A DNA stretch of 64,000 nt from Neorhizobium sp. JUb45 (GTDB lineage Bacteria; Pseudomonadota; Alphaproteobacteria; Rhizobiales; Rhizobiaceae), in contig NZ_SLYW01000002.1 of NCBI RefSeq assembly GCF_004343585.1, positions 1,116,001 through 1,180,000 on the forward strand. Reading direction: 5' to 3'. The notes under the pieces are model-generated. The model was not told the origin of the DNA, ran no database searches, and saw only the letters and a program-made list of their open reading frames with translations. The translations under genes were made by a program, and so were the position numbers. Each line of letters opens with the position of its first letter. Positions within the stretch are counted from its first letter, which is position 1. Below are positions 17,181 to 29,426 of the stretch, piece by piece.

Positions 17181-18652
17181 GCGAGACGGTCTCCGAACAG
17201 GAACTGCATGGCGCGGTCAAGGCGGATATGCGGCACGGACAAAGCGATGCCGCCGGTGTTTTCTTCGACTGCGGGAGGGCGAAAACGTACGATATTCAAA
17301 TCAGGTAGATCCGTTTTTTCATCCACTTTATCGATTTCGCGAAAGAACAATTCCGGGCTGTCCGGCAAGTCGCCGGGAAAGATCGCAGTTTTCTTTATTC
17401 CGTCGAAAATTTCGTCGCCGATCCGCTCGCCGGCCATGGGCGTGCCGGTGATGACGGGCAGCAGGTGACCATCCTCGCGGACTGTTGCCTCGCGGGTGGC
17501 CCGCACGGAGGCGAGCGCCATCACGTCGATGCCGGCGCCGGTCATGCCGATACGGTGGATGGCGCGATCGACGAGGCGGCGGGTAATCGCCTGCAGCCGG
17601 TCGTGGCTTTCGTGGTGCAGATGGTCGGCCTTGGTGGCGGCAACCAGCACCTTGTCGATACGGCGGCCGAGCAGCGAGCTGAGAAAGGAATTGGTGCCGG
17701 GGCGGAAACAGGCGAGCACATCGGACAGCGCCCTCTCCAGATCCTGCACCGCTTCCGGGCCACGGTTGACCGCCTGCAGCGCATCGATCAGCACGATCTG
17801 GCGATCAAGGCGGGCAAAATGTTCGCGGAAGAACGGTTTTACGACGACGCTCTTATAGGCTTCGAAACGGCGCTCCATCATGGCCCTCAGCGAGCCTTTT
17901 TCGGGACGCGTCTCCGCCACGTTCGGCATCGGCGCAAAGGTCAGCGCCGGCGAGCCGTCCAGTTCTCCGGGCAGAAGAAAACGGCCGGGCGGCAGGGTGG
18001 AGAGCGAGCGTTCGTCGGATTTGCAGGCCTTCAGATAAGTGGCGAAACTTTCCGACAGACGGCGTGCCGTCATCTCGTCGGCCGGGCCTTCCATGTCGAT
18101 GCTGGCGCAAAGGCCGAGCCATTCACGCGCCAGCTCCGCACGCACGCCACCACCGGCGAGCGTTACGGCATTGTCGGAAAACGTTTTGTAATCCTGCGCC
18201 AGAAGCGGCAGATCGAGCAGCCATTCGCCGGGATAATCGACAATGTCGATCGACAGGCGACCGGGCGAAAACATGCGGTTCCAGCCACTGGCGCTTTGAT
18301 AGTCCAGCGTGATGCGCAGTTCGGAAATGGCGCGGGTCGAATCCGGCCATATGCGTTCGCGCACCAGTGCCTGGATGTGATCCTCGTACTGAAACCGCGG
18401 GATGGCATCATCCGGCTGCGGTTCAAGACGGATGGCGGAAACGCGGCCGGAACGCACCGGCTCGAACAGTGGCAACCGGCCGGCGTTCAGAAGATTATGG
18501 ACGAGCGAGGAAATGAACACCGTCTTGCCGGCACGGGACAGGCCTGTGACGCCGAGACGAAGCGTCGGGTTGACGAGGCCGGTGGCGCGGTCGGTCAGCG
18601 TGTCGAAGGCGATACGGGCGTCGTCGGTGAAACTGGTCAGAGAAGGCGGCAA
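17177..18652 (-). CDS. YcjX-family P-loop NTPase (TTG start)
   Basis: The product is a 491-residue cytoplasmic nucleotide-binding protein. The Walker A motif is GLSRAGKT at residues 37-44. SIDIVDYPGEWLLDLPLL supplies the Walker B-like Asp, and LVAATKADHLHHE supplies the base-recognition motif of GTPase-like folds. The only in-frame start ahead of the P-loop is TTG at 18652, because a TGA lies ten codons upstream. Translation of the downstream ycjF-like gene overlaps this stop. The pair is known in E. coli as YcjX-YcjF; the function remains unclear, with membrane-stress roles suggested. Confidence 0.88.
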   Translation of the reverse strand: MPPSLTSFTDDARIAFDTLTDRATGLVNPTLRLGVTGLSRAGKTVFISSLVHNLLNAGRLPLFEPVRSGRVSAIRLEPQPDDAIPRFQYEDHIQALVRERIWPDSTRAISELRITLDYQSASGWNRMFSPGRLSIDIVDYPGEWLLDLPLLAQDYKTFSDNAVTLAGGGVRAELAREWLGLCASIDMEGPADEMTARRLSESFATYLKACKSDERSLSTLPPGRFLLPGELDGSPALTFAPMPNVAETRPEKGSLRAMMERRFEAYKSVVVKPFFREHFARLDRQIVLIDALQAVNRGPEAVQDLERALSDVLACFRPGTNSFLSSLLGRRIDKVLVAATKADHLHHESHDRLQAITRRLVDRAIHRIGMTGAGIDVMALASVRATREATVREDGHLLPVITGTPMAGERIGDEIFDGIKKTAIFPGDLPDSPELFFREIDKVDEKTDLPDLNIVRFRPPAVEENTGGIALSVPHIRLDRAMQFLFGDRLA

Positions 18653-18784
18653 GGCGTGATCCCGGTTGCTGGCGGCATCTCAAGGCGATGCCTGTCCTGC
18701 ATATAGGGAGGGCAAGCGCCGGAAGGAAGAATGTCCCTGCCGGATCATTGCAGGATGGAGCAGTTCGGCTCTATTGCCTCGGCC

Positions 18785-19276
18785 TCAGGCGAAAATGAAG
18801 TCGTGCAGAACCCAGCTTTCGCCGGCATGGTCAAGGACGGCAAGGCCGGCGGTCGGATAGCCGCCGGGAATGGCCGAGCGCAACTGCTCACGGCCAATCA
18901 GGCTTTCCAGCGTTTCCTCGATCGACGGATTATGCCCGACCAGCATGACCGAGGGTGAGGGCGCCTGTCCGGCCAGCAGCGCCAGATAGGTCTCGACCGT
19001 GCCGTTATAGATTTCGTCAACCGCCTGCATGACGCATTCGCCTGCCATGGCCCGGTGCATTGCATCCGCCGTCTGGCGGCAACGGGTGGCGGTGGAGGAC
19101 AGGATCAGATCAGGGCGATACCCTTTATCCACAGCCTTTTCACAGACCAGTTCGGCCTCGCCGTACCCGCGATCGTCCAATTCGCGATCAAAATCGCGCT
19201 GGCCTGATTGCGCCTGTGCGGCACGAGCGTGACGCAGGAGATAGATTCGCGAAGGTGGCGGTTCGATGATCGTCAT
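18785..19276 (-). CDS. sixA: SixA-type phosphohistidine phosphatase
   Basis: The product is a 163-residue histidine-phosphatase-superfamily enzyme. The catalytic motif is LRHARAA (SixA has RHG/RHA near the N-terminus). DLILSSTATRCRQTAD gives the second Arg, and VGHNPSIEE supplies the second His. Small size and the RHA form fit SixA rather than phosphoglycerate mutase. SixA enzymes remove phosphate from His on Hpt domains and, in other bacteria, on PTS proteins. It lies alone between the ycjX gene and the divergent dksA gene. Confidence 0.88.
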   Translation of the reverse strand: MTIIEPPPSRIYLLRHARAAQAQSGQRDFDRELDDRGYGEAELVCEKAVDKGYRPDLILSSTATRCRQTADAMHRAMAGECVMQAVDEIYNGTVETYLALLAGQAPSPSVMLVGHNPSIEETLESLIGREQLRSAIPGGYPTAGLAVLDHAGESWVLHDFIFA

Positions 19277-19478
19277 GGAGGCCTCTGCCGGTCAAAACGC
19301 GTGGACATCAGGGGTAACGCCATGTCGCGATCCGCGTCAACTACCCGTCATGCACAGCTCGGTTGCAGGTCGGCGGCGCAGGGTATTTTCCGAATCAATC
19401 GGTGGAAGTGCTTTAAAATTAGCCGTTTAGCCGATTTTTGTGTCAGTTTTAAAAATGCATTAACGACGCGTATCAGAC

Positions 19479-19507
19479 TTGAATCGCTGCCACCCTAGGG
19501 ATATAGA
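19479..19507 (+). promoter_or_regulatory. Sigma-70 type promoter of dksA
   Basis: TTGAAT (19479-19484) and TATAGA (19502-19507) are separated by exactly 17 bp, a good housekeeping promoter for Rhizobiaceae. It lies about 37 bp before the dksA start. Confidence 0.65.
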
Positions 19508-19543
19508 GCGCCGCATAAGTTCTGTTCTTCAGGAGAAATCGCG

Positions 19544-19963
19544 TTGAGTGAGAAGATCGATCTTAGCAGCTTCGTCCTTTCGGAAGAAGACGAGTTCATG
19601 AATGTGCGACAAAAGGCCTATTTCAGGGCCAAATTGATCGCCTGGAAGAATGACATCCTCAGAGAAGCGCGCGAAACGCTCGGCCACCTGGCTGAGGAAA
19701 GCGCAAACCACCCCGACCTAGCAGACAGAGCCTCTTCCGAAACCGATCGCGCTATTGAATTGCGTGCCCGTGACCGTCAGCGCAAGCTGATTTCCAAGAT
19801 CGACTCCGCCCTACAGCGGATCGATGAGGGCACATATGGATACTGTGAAGAGACAGGAGAGCCGATCGGCTTGAAGCGTCTCGACGCCCGTCCGATCGCC
19901 ACCCTGTCGATCGAGGCGCAGGAACGCCACGAAAGACGCGAAAAGGTCTATCGCGACGAATAG
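19544..19963 (+). CDS. dksA: DksA/TraR-family RNA polymerase-binding factor (TTG start)
   Basis: The product is a 139-residue DksA. The coiled coil carries the tip motif DLADRAS (residues 58-64), which holds the two Asp and the Ala needed for effects on polymerase with ppGpp. In the C-terminal globule only Cys101 of the four zinc-finger Cys remains. The other ligand positions are T104, S122 and A125, in CEETGEPIGLKRLDARPIA. Such reduced-cysteine DksA proteins are typical of alphaproteobacteria. The start is TTG at 19544, with AGGAG at 19531-19535; there is no ATG alternative before the conserved N-terminus. It has its own promoter and a strong terminator. Confidence 0.92.
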   Translation: MSEKIDLSSFVLSEEDEFMNVRQKAYFRAKLIAWKNDILREARETLGHLAEESANHPDLADRASSETDRAIELRARDRQRKLISKIDSALQRIDEGTYGYCEETGEPIGLKRLDARPIATLSIEAQERHERREKVYRDE

Positions 19964-20010
19964 GACCTGGCGGATGGCGAGAAATCCCTGAATGCCAGAC
20001 AGACGACAAA

Positions 20011-20047
20011 CAAAAGGCGCGGATTTTTCCGCGCCTTTTGTGTTTTT
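20011..20047. terminator. Bidirectional intrinsic terminator between dksA and the FliO-like gene
   Basis: The perfect 13-bp stem CAAAAGGCGCGGA/TCCGCGCCTTTTG (20011-20023 and 20028-20040) has a TTTT loop. It is followed by TGTTTTTG on the plus strand and AAAA-flanked on the other, so it can serve both convergent genes. Confidence 0.85.
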
Positions 20048-20074
20048 GGGGCCGTTGAGGCGTCTTTCTAAAAA

Positions 20075-21436
20075 TTACCGGTCGTCTTTCGTCACCGACA
20101 TCTCGCCAAAAATCCGCGCAATCTCGTTCTGCAAGGCCGGTTCCTGGGTGGCGCCGGTCACGCGGGCAAGGCTGGGGTCGCGACGTGGCAGCTGGCCGGG
20201 AGCATTTTGTACGGCCGGTCCAACGGCCGGGGCCGCATTGCCGCTTGCGAGATTGCTGGCCATTTCCTCCTCCAGAATACGTTCGAAATCGGAGCCAAGT
20301 GGTTTTGCAGGCGCGGCTGCGGTTGCAGTGGCAGGGGCGGGCTGGCGTGCCGGGGTGACCGGCATCTGCACCACAGGTGGTGTCGGGCGTTGTGCCGGTG
20401 CCGGCACGGCCTCTGCGCGGGGCTGCTGGAACACACGCTCGCGGGCGGCGTCGAGAAGATCGGCGGCATTGTCGATTGTCGTCGGCTCGCTGGTCGGGCG
20501 TGATGCGACGATCTCGAAATGCGGTTCAGCCGCTTTCGGCGTTTCATCGATGCTGACCGATGGCGCCGGTTCGCTCTGGAACCTTGACGGCGAAGCGACC
20601 ATCGGTGCCGCAGCCGGTGCAGCCGTTGCAAACGCGGTCGTCATCGGAGTTGGACTTGCCGGCGCGGCAACTTCGCTGCGCGGTTCGGCGGACGGGAACT
20701 CGATCACAGGTGCCGGATCGACGGGCCGCGGCGTTTCAGGCGAACGCTGCTCGGCTTGCGGCGTGATTTCCGAAACATTGGGCTCAGCTGGAACTGCAAG
20801 CGGTGCCGGTTGCACCGGTGCCGGTGGAGTTTCGGAAAACTTCGGCGTTTCCGGATTGCGCGCTGGCGGCTCTGCGGGCGCGGTGGAACGGACGGGTTCG
20901 GAAACCTTTGCGACAGGCGCGATATCGACAGGCTCGGCGCTGAGCCAGGCGAATTTTTCCTTCTCTTCCACCACGGCGGCCGGCTTTTCCGGAGTGGCGG
21001 TAACAGGCGCGGCACGCGGTGCGGGTGCAGAAAGGCCGGCAGCGCGTGCGGCCGGCTCGGGCACGCGGGGCGGTTCATCTGCGACAAGTGCTGGCTGTTC
21101 CGGCTCCGAAACGGTCTTCATCAGTGTGTGGTAAGGCGGGCTGCGGCCATCGACGATACTGCTCTCGATGACGATGTCGGTCGGGCCGCCGATCATGATC
21201 AGATGTTCGACATCGTCCCGGCGCACCAGAACCAGGCGTCGGCGGGCATCGACGGCGGCCGCATCCAGCACCTGCAGGCGCGGCTGGCGATTCTTGCCGC
21301 CACGCAGGAACGGCGACGGGCCGCCGCGACCGCGTATCAGCCACAGCACGAGGATCAGGCAGAGAAAACCTGCGGCGACACCCACCACGGCGATGGTAAG
21401 GTTGCTGCCATAGGCACCCAGCATCTCATCAAGCAT
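20075..21436 (-). CDS. FliO/MopB-like membrane protein with long Pro/Ala-rich tail
   Basis: The product is a 453-residue protein. One membrane segment lies near the N-terminus (LTIAVVGVAAGFLCLILVLWLI), followed by a compact cytoplasmic domain RLQVLDAAAVDARRRLVLVRRDDVEHLI with GGPTDIVIE. This is the pattern of FliO and FliO-like proteins. The remaining 330 residues are low-complexity Pro/Ala/Glu/Thr with no domain. FliO assists assembly of the flagellar export gate, but no flagellar gene is nearby, so the role is uncertain. ATG 21436 is chosen because AAGGAG stands six bases before it; a TTG six codons upstream is less likely. The near end of the tail reads ARIFGEMSVTKDDR. Confidence 0.75.
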   Translation of the reverse strand: MLDEMLGAYGSNLTIAVVGVAAGFLCLILVLWLIRGRGGPSPFLRGGKNRQPRLQVLDAAAVDARRRLVLVRRDDVEHLIMIGGPTDIVIESSIVDGRSPPYHTLMKTVSEPEQPALVADEPPRVPEPAARAAGLSAPAPRAAPVTATPEKPAAVVEEKEKFAWLSAEPVDIAPVAKVSEPVRSTAPAEPPARNPETPKFSETPPAPVQPAPLAVPAEPNVSEITPQAEQRSPETPRPVDPAPVIEFPSAEPRSEVAAPASPTPMTTAFATAAPAAAPMVASPSRFQSEPAPSVSIDETPKAAEPHFEIVASRPTSEPTTIDNAADLLDAARERVFQQPRAEAVPAPAQRPTPPVVQMPVTPARQPAPATATAAAPAKPLGSDFERILEEEMASNLASGNAAPAVGPAVQNAPGQLPRRDPSLARVTGATQEPALQNEIARIFGEMSVTKDDR

Positions 21437-21735
21437 AAGCCACTCCTTCAGCAATTAGACGCCGTCGTTAGAAACGGGCTGTGTCAGGATCATGACGCCA
21501 GAGAAACGCGGTGCATAAGTGAAACGCGGGGCATATCTGTGACATTCTGGAACCATGGGACAGGAATATGGATCGAAAGCAAGGATCGGCAATCGTATCC
21601 CTTCGTTCTTCAACGGGTTTCTGTGTCTTCTGAGCTTTTTGCCGGTGCCGCAAATTGCTAAGAAGGATCAGCCGACCGATTCCGATCCGCGCCGATTGTC
21701 AAGGCGAGGCGCTTGCGGCCGACATGTGAGGGTGA

Positions 21736-24345
21736 ATGACGAAGATGCAGCAGAGCGGCCTGAACGACGCGCCGCTGGTGGAACACGGAGCGCGCGGCGG
21801 AACCGTGATCCGGCTGCTCGTCCTTGCCGCGGTGCTGATCGCGGTGGCGATTAGTTTCGTTGTTTTCAAGGAAGCGCTTGATAGCGAACTTGTGCTGGGT
21901 GTGCTCGGCATCCTAGCCATGGTCGGCATCTTCTTTCTGGTGTCCTCGGTCATCGGTCTGGTCGAAGTCATGCCGCAATCGCGCTCAGACGATCTGGCCC
22001 GTGGTTTTCTCGGCGGTCATCCGGACGGCATTCTGATCACCGATTCCAAGGGCCGTATCATTTACGCCAATGCCGCTTATGGCCGGCTGACTGGCGCCAC
22101 CAATGCAAGCCAGGCGCAATCGCTCGAAACACTGCTGTCGAAAAACCGCGAATCGACCGAGGCGCTCTATCGGCTGACCACGGCTTTGCGCGAGGGTCGC
22201 GAAGGCCACGAGGAGTTTCGCCTGCTGAAACCGCTGGGCCGGCCTGGTGATAACGGCTCCGGCGCGCACTGGTATCGCCTGAAGGCGCGGTTGCTGGCCA
22301 ATGGGGCTTCGCGAAAGCCGCTCGACATCTGGCAGATCACCGACATCACCTCGGAGCGCGACGATCAGGAGCGGTTTTTCCGCGAGTTGCAGAACGCCAT
22401 CGATTATCTCGATCACGCGCCGGCCGGGTTCTTTTCCGCCGGTCGCAAGGGCGAGATCTTTTATCTCAACGCGACGCTGGCCGAATGGCTCGGTTACGAC
22501 CTCACGAAATTCGTGCCGCGTTCGCTGACCATGCAGGATCTCGTGGCCGGCGAAGGCATGGCGCTGATCCAGTCGGTTCAGGCGACGCCCGGCCAGACGC
22601 GCACGGAAACGCTTGACCTCGACCTGCGCCGCGCCAACGGCCAGAGCCTGCCGGCACGCCTTGTCCACAGCGTCAGCACCAGTCGTGATGGTGCACCCGG
22701 CGAAAGCCGCACCATCGTTCTGGCGCGGCCGAAGGGGGAGGGTGCGGACCTTTCCTCGTCGGCCATGCGTTTCACCCGCTTTTTCAACAACACGCCGATG
22801 GCGATCGCCTCCGTCGATGGCAATGGCAAGATCCTGCGTGTCAACGCGCCGTTCCTAAAACTGTTTTCCGGTTTGGTGTCGCGCGACGAAGCGGAAGCCG
22901 GCGCGCCGCTCGAGGTGATCTTTAACGAGGCGGTGCGGCCGCAGTTGACCCAGGCGCTGGCCGAGGCCAAGGACCGCCAGAGCGACATCGCCCCGCTCGA
23001 AAGCCGCCATCCGGGTGACGAAAACCGTTACCTGCGCTTCTTCGTCAATGCCGTGATCGACGAGAGCGATGAGGCGCCGGAAGAGGTGGCCATCGTCTAT
23101 GCCTTCGAGACGACCGAGCAGAAGGCGCTCGAAACGCAGATGGCGCAGACCCAGAAGATGAATGCCGTCGGCACATTGGCGGGTGGTATCGCCCACGATT
23201 TCAACAACGTGCTGACAGCCATCCTTCTGTCCTCCGACCATCTGCTTTTACAGGCGCGGCCGGCGGATGCCAGCTTCGCCGACCTGATGGAAATCAAGCG
23301 CAACGCCAACCGCGCCGCGGTTCTGGTGCGCCAGTTGCTGGCCTTCTCGCGCAAGCAGACGATGCGGCCGAGCGTGCTGAACCTCACCGATGTCGTTGGC
23401 GATCTGCGCATGCTGGTCGACCGTCTGATTTCCGGCACCAACGTCAAGCTCGATGTCGATTACGGCCGCGATCTCTGGCCGGTGCGCACCGACCTTTCGC
23501 AATTCGAGCAGGTGCTGATCAATCTTTGCGTCAACGCCCGAGACGCCATGCCGGAAGGCGGGCGCATCACCATCCGCACCCGTAACGTGACGGCGGAAGA
23601 GGGGCGTGCTTATGCTGGCGCCGATCTGCCGGAAGAAGATCTGGTGATGGTCGAGGTCGCGGATGCCGGCACCGGCATTCCGCCGGAAATCATGGACAAG
23701 ATTTTCGAGCCCTTCTTCACCACCAAGGAAGTTGGCAAGGGCACCGGTCTTGGCCTGTCTATGGTCTATGGCATCGTCAAGCAGTCGGGCGGTTACATCC
23801 ATCCCGAATCGGAAGTCGGCAAGGGCACGACCTTCCGCATCTTCCTGCCACGCCACATTCCGGAACCGGTCGTCGTTGCGGAAAATGGGACGGGCGGCGA
23901 GGTTGCGGCGGTTGCGGCAGCGCCAAAACCTGAATCGGCATCGGCCAATGCCGATATCGATCTCACCGGCAATTCGGCGGTCGTTCTGCTCGTCGAGGAC
24001 GAAGAGGCAGTGCGCCGAGGCGGCAAGCGCATGCTGGAAACCCGTGGTTACACCGTGCATGAAGCCGGATCCGGCGTCGAAGCGCTGGAGATTATGGAAG
24101 AGCTCGAAGGCAAGGTCGATATCGTCGTCTCCGACGTGGTGATGCCGGAAATGGACGGACCAACCCTGCTGCGCGAACTGCGTAAAAATTATCCGGACAT
24201 GAAGTTCATCTTCGTATCGGGTTATGCGGAGGATGCGTTTGCGCGCAACCTTCCGGCCGATGCCAAGTTCGGTTTCCTGCCAAAGCCGTTCTCGCTGAAA
24301 CAGCTGGCGGTGACAGTGCGCGAGATGCTGGATCGGCAGGACTGA
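21736..24345 (+). CDS. cckA: Cell-cycle hybrid sensor histidine kinase CckA
   Basis: The product is an 869-residue hybrid kinase. Two membrane helices lie at about 24-44 and 50-77. PAS domains cover about 90-460, with [21 protein letters not shown] opening the first. The DHp domain has [12 protein letters not shown] with phospho-acceptor His487. The HATPase domain has [24 protein letters not shown] and [16 protein letters not shown] receiver domain follows, with phospho-accepting Asp800 in [11 protein letters not shown]. Order and motifs match CckA of Caulobacter and rhizobia, which passes phosphate through ChpT to CtrA and CpdR to time replication and division. CckA is essential in several relatives. 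It lies alone upstream of recA. Confidence 0.94.
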   Translation: MTKMQQSGLNDAPLVEHGARGGTVIRLLVLAAVLIAVAISFVVFKEALDSELVLGVLGILAMVGIFFLVSSVIGLVEVMPQSRSDDLARGFLGGHPDGILITDSKGRIIYANAAYGRLTGATNASQAQSLETLLSKNRESTEALYRLTTALREGREGHEEFRLLKPLGRPGDNGSGAHWYRLKARLLANGASRKPLDIWQITDITSERDDQERFFRELQNAIDYLDHAPAGFFSAGRKGEIFYLNATLAEWLGYDLTKFVPRSLTMQDLVAGEGMALIQSVQATPGQTRTETLDLDLRRANGQSLPARLVHSVSTSRDGAPGESRTIVLARPKGEGADLSSSAMRFTRFFNNTPMAIASVDGNGKILRVNAPFLKLFSGLVSRDEAEAGAPLEVIFNEAVRPQLTQALAEAKDRQSDIAPLESRHPGDENRYLRFFVNAVIDESDEAPEEVAIVYAFETTEQKALETQMAQTQKMNAVGTLAGGIAHDFNNVLTAILLSSDHLLLQARPADASFADLMEIKRNANRAAVLVRQLLAFSRKQTMRPSVLNLTDVVGDLRMLVDRLISGTNVKLDVDYGRDLWPVRTDLSQFEQVLINLCVNARDAMPEGGRITIRTRNVTAEEGRAYAGADLPEEDLVMVEVADAGTGIPPEIMDKIFEPFFTTKEVGKGTGLGLSMVYGIVKQSGGYIHPESEVGKGTTFRIFLPRHIPEPVVVAENGTGGEVAAVAAAPKPESASANADIDLTGNSAVVLLVEDEEAVRRGGKRMLETRGYTVHEAGSGVEALEIMEELEGKVDIVVSDVVMPEMDGPTLLRELRKNYPDMKFIFVSGYAEDAFARNLPADAKFGFLPKPFSLKQLAVTVREMLDRQD

Positions 24346-24452
24346 GGTGGTGAGCGGGCGGCGAATCGGCCGTCCGCCTTGACATGAAACGGCGGCAGAA
24401 TACCGCTGAAATGGCTGTTCCAGGAACAAACAGGAACAGCTTATCTGCTTGA

Positions 24453-24467
24453 GAACATTAATAGAAC
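24453..24467. promoter_or_regulatory. LexA (SOS) box of recA
   Basis: GAAC at 24453-24456 and GAAC at 24464-24467 with a seven-base spacer give the direct-repeat GAAC-N7-GAAC that LexA recognises in Rhizobium and Agrobacterium. It lies 131 bp before the recA ATG. A near match, GAAC-N7-GTAC, is at 24522-24536. Confidence 0.8.
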
Positions 24468-24597
24468 GAAGGATCAAAAGATTCATTTGAATCAATCGCA
24501 TCGTGCCCACTTGTTAAAATAGAACAAAAAGAGTACGAATTGGCCATCGGTTACAACATTGATTGCGTGGCGGCGATAACCTAAAGGGGTGGTTCAA

Positions 24598-25686
24598 ATG
24601 GCTCAGAATTCTTTGCGGTTGGTAGAGGAAAAATCGGTGGATAAAAGCAAGGCGCTGGAAGCGGCACTCTCCCAGATCGAACGCGCGTTCGGCAAGGGAT
24701 CGATCATGAAGCTCGGCTCGAACGATAGCATCGTCGAGATCGAGACCGTATCGACCGGTTCGCTCAGCCTCGATATTGCTCTCGGCATTGGCGGTTTGCC
24801 GAAGGGACGTATTGTCGAAATCTACGGGCCGGAAAGCTCGGGTAAAACGACGCTGGCGCTGCAGACCATTGCCGAAGCCCAGAAGAAGGGCGGCATCTGC
24901 GCCTTCGTCGACGCCGAACACGCGCTCGACCCGGTCTATGCCCGCAAGCTCGGCGTCGACCTGCAGAACCTTCTGATCTCGCAGCCGGATACCGGTGAAC
25001 AGGCTCTCGAAATCACTGACACGCTGGTGCGTTCCGGTGCCGTCGACGTTCTCGTCGTCGACTCGGTGGCAGCACTGACGCCGCGCGCTGAAATCGAAGG
25101 CGACATGGGCGACAGCCTGCCGGGCCTTCAGGCCCGTCTGATGAGCCAGGCACTACGCAAGCTGACCGCTTCGATCTCCAAGTCGAAGACGATGGTCATC
25201 TTCATCAACCAGATCCGCATGAAGATCGGCGTGATGTTCGGTTCGCCGGAAACCACGACCGGTGGTAACGCGCTGAAATTCTACGCTTCCGTCCGCCTCG
25301 ACATCCGCCGTATCGGCCAGGTCAAGGAGCGCGAGGAAGTCGTCGGTAACCAGACGCGCGTAAAAGTCGTCAAGAACAAGATGGCGCCTCCCTTCAAACA
25401 GGTCGAATTCGACATCATGTATGGCGAAGGTGTTTCCAAGACCGGCGAACTCGTCGATCTCGGCGTCAAGGCGGGTATCGTCGAAAAGTCGGGTGCGTGG
25501 TTCTCCTATAACAGCCAGCGTCTGGGGCAGGGTCGTGAAAACGCCAAAACCTTCCTGCGCGACAATCCGGAACTGGCCAACGAGATCGAATTGTCGCTGC
25601 GCCAGAATGCCGGCCTGATTGCCGACAAGTTCCTGCAGAATGGTGGCCCTGATGCCAATGATGGCGACAGTGCTGACGACGCTTAA
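24598..25686 (+). CDS. recA: RecA recombinase
   Basis: The product is a 362-residue ATP-dependent strand-exchange protein that also triggers LexA self-cleavage. The Walker A motif GPESSGKTT and [10 protein letters not shown] are visible, as are [14 protein letters not shown] and loop regions [20 protein letters not shown] and [21 protein letters not shown]. The C-terminus ends in an acidic tail ([11 protein letters not shown]). ATG 24598 starts [12 protein letters not shown], the normal N-terminus; GTG three codons earlier is an alternative, and AAGGGG lies upstream. SOS control is seen in the box upstream, and a terminator follows. Confidence 0.98.
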   Translation: MAQNSLRLVEEKSVDKSKALEAALSQIERAFGKGSIMKLGSNDSIVEIETVSTGSLSLDIALGIGGLPKGRIVEIYGPESSGKTTLALQTIAEAQKKGGICAFVDAEHALDPVYARKLGVDLQNLLISQPDTGEQALEITDTLVRSGAVDVLVVDSVAALTPRAEIEGDMGDSLPGLQARLMSQALRKLTASISKSKTMVIFINQIRMKIGVMFGSPETTTGGNALKFYASVRLDIRRIGQVKEREEVVGNQTRVKVVKNKMAPPFKQVEFDIMYGEGVSKTGELVDLGVKAGIVEKSGAWFSYNSQRLGQGRENAKTFLRDNPELANEIELSLRQNAGLIADKFLQNGGPDANDGDSADDA

Positions 25687-25711
25687 TCGACCTTTCCCGC
25701 ATATCTGATCA

Positions 25712-25756
25712 ACAAACCGGCCGCGCATCGATGGATGTGCGGCCGGTTTGTCTTTG
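25712..25756 (+). terminator. Intrinsic terminator after recA
   Basis: ACAAACCGGCCGC (25712-25724) pairs with GCGGCCGGTTTGT (25739-25751), a 13-bp perfect stem with a 14-base loop. The following CTTTG is a weak U-tract. Confidence 0.72.
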
Positions 25757-25843
25757 TGCGGCTGGACAGGGCAGGGCGCGGACGATAAAAGCCGGTGGTT
25801 TCTGGCGAATTGGCCCGCACTGGGCGGTAATGAAGGGCGTAGC

Positions 25844-28507
<2,664 letters not shown>

Positions 28508-28512
28508 GATTG

Positions 28513-28537
28513 AAGCGGGCCGCAAGGCCCGCTTTTT
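28513..28537 (+). terminator. Intrinsic terminator after alaS
   Basis: AAGCGGGCC (28513-28521) pairs with GGCCCGCTT (28526-28534) through a GCAA tetraloop and leads into TTTTT. The ttcA start is only 20 bp further, so the ttcA promoter must overlap or lie upstream. Confidence 0.85.
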
Positions 28538-28557
28538 CGCTTCAAGGGGATTTTTTC

Positions 28558-29424
28558 ATGGGCGTGAACGCCGAGATTGCGGACGAACTGGAGCAGGTAG
28601 CCGAAGGGCTGGCGCCGGGGCTTTTCAGGGATGCGCCGGACAGCGTGTCGTTCAACAAGCTGCGCAAGCGCCTGCTGCGGCAGGTGCGCCAGGCATTTGC
28701 CGATTTCGACATGCTGAAAGGCCAGAAACGCTGGCTGGTCGGCCTGTCGGGCGGCAAGGACAGCTATTCACTGCTGGCGATCCTGCTCGATCTGCAATGG
28801 CGCGGCCTGCTGCCGGTCGAATTGATTGCCTGCAATCTCGATCAGGGCCAGCCGAATTTTCCAAAACACATCCTGCCGGAATATCTGGCGTCGATCGGCG
28901 TCAAACACCGTATCGAATATCGTGACACCTATTCGATCGTGAAGGAAAAGGTGCCGGCCGGCGCGACTTATTGTTCGCTCTGTTCACGCCTGCGCCGCGG
29001 CAATCTTTACCGCGTGGCGCGCGAAGAGGGCTGCGACGCATTGGTGCTCGGCCATCACCGCGACGACATTCTCGAAACCTTCTTCATGAACTTTTTCCAC
29101 GGCGGACGTCTCGCTGCCATGCCGGCGAAACTTCTGAATGACGAAGGCGACGTGATGGTGCTGCGGCCGCTCGCCTATTGTGCCGAGGACGATCTGACGA
29201 AATTCTCTGCCGCCATGCAGTTCCCGATCATTCCGTGTGATCTCTGCGGGTCGCAGGACGGGCTGGAGCGCAATGCGATGAAGACGATGCTGTCGGGCAT
29301 CGAACAGCGCATGCCGGGCCGCAAGGATACGATGCTGCGGGCGCTGTCGCATGTGAATCCGTCGCACCTGCTCGATACCGGACTTTTCGATTTCAGCAAT
29401 CTGATGACCGCCGAAAGGAAGTAG
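28558..29424 (+). CDS. ttcA: tRNA 2-thiocytidine(32) synthetase TtcA
   Basis: The product is a 288-residue PP-loop ATPase that thiolates C32 of certain tRNAs using a [4Fe-4S] cluster. The PP-loop is [12 protein letters not shown]. The first Cys pair is [12 protein letters not shown] and the second is [10 protein letters not shown], the CxxC pairs of TtcA that ligate the cluster. [19 protein letters not shown] is the central family motif. ATG 28558 has AAGGGG upstream and gives the normal N-terminus. The next gene starts 3 bp after its stop, so the two are co-transcribed. Confidence 0.95.
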   Translation: MGVNAEIADELEQVAEGLAPGLFRDAPDSVSFNKLRKRLLRQVRQAFADFDMLKGQKRWLVGLSGGKDSYSLLAILLDLQWRGLLPVELIACNLDQGQPNFPKHILPEYLASIGVKHRIEYRDTYSIVKEKVPAGATYCSLCSRLRRGNLYRVAREEGCDALVLGHHRDDILETFFMNFFHGGRLAAMPAKLLNDEGDVMVLRPLAYCAEDDLTKFSAAMQFPIIPCDLCGSQDGLERNAMKTMLSGIEQRMPGRKDTMLRALSHVNPSHLLDTGLFDFSNLMTAERK

Positions 29425-29426
29425 TT

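Noticed and set aside
19320..19340. Possible second RIME copy near 19320 (CATGTCGCGATCC)
   Set aside because: Only one arm is similar; no matching inverted arm is found nearby.
24424..24437. GAAC-N6-GAAC upstream of the recA SOS box
   Set aside because: The spacer is six, not seven, bases, so it does not fit the LexA consensus.
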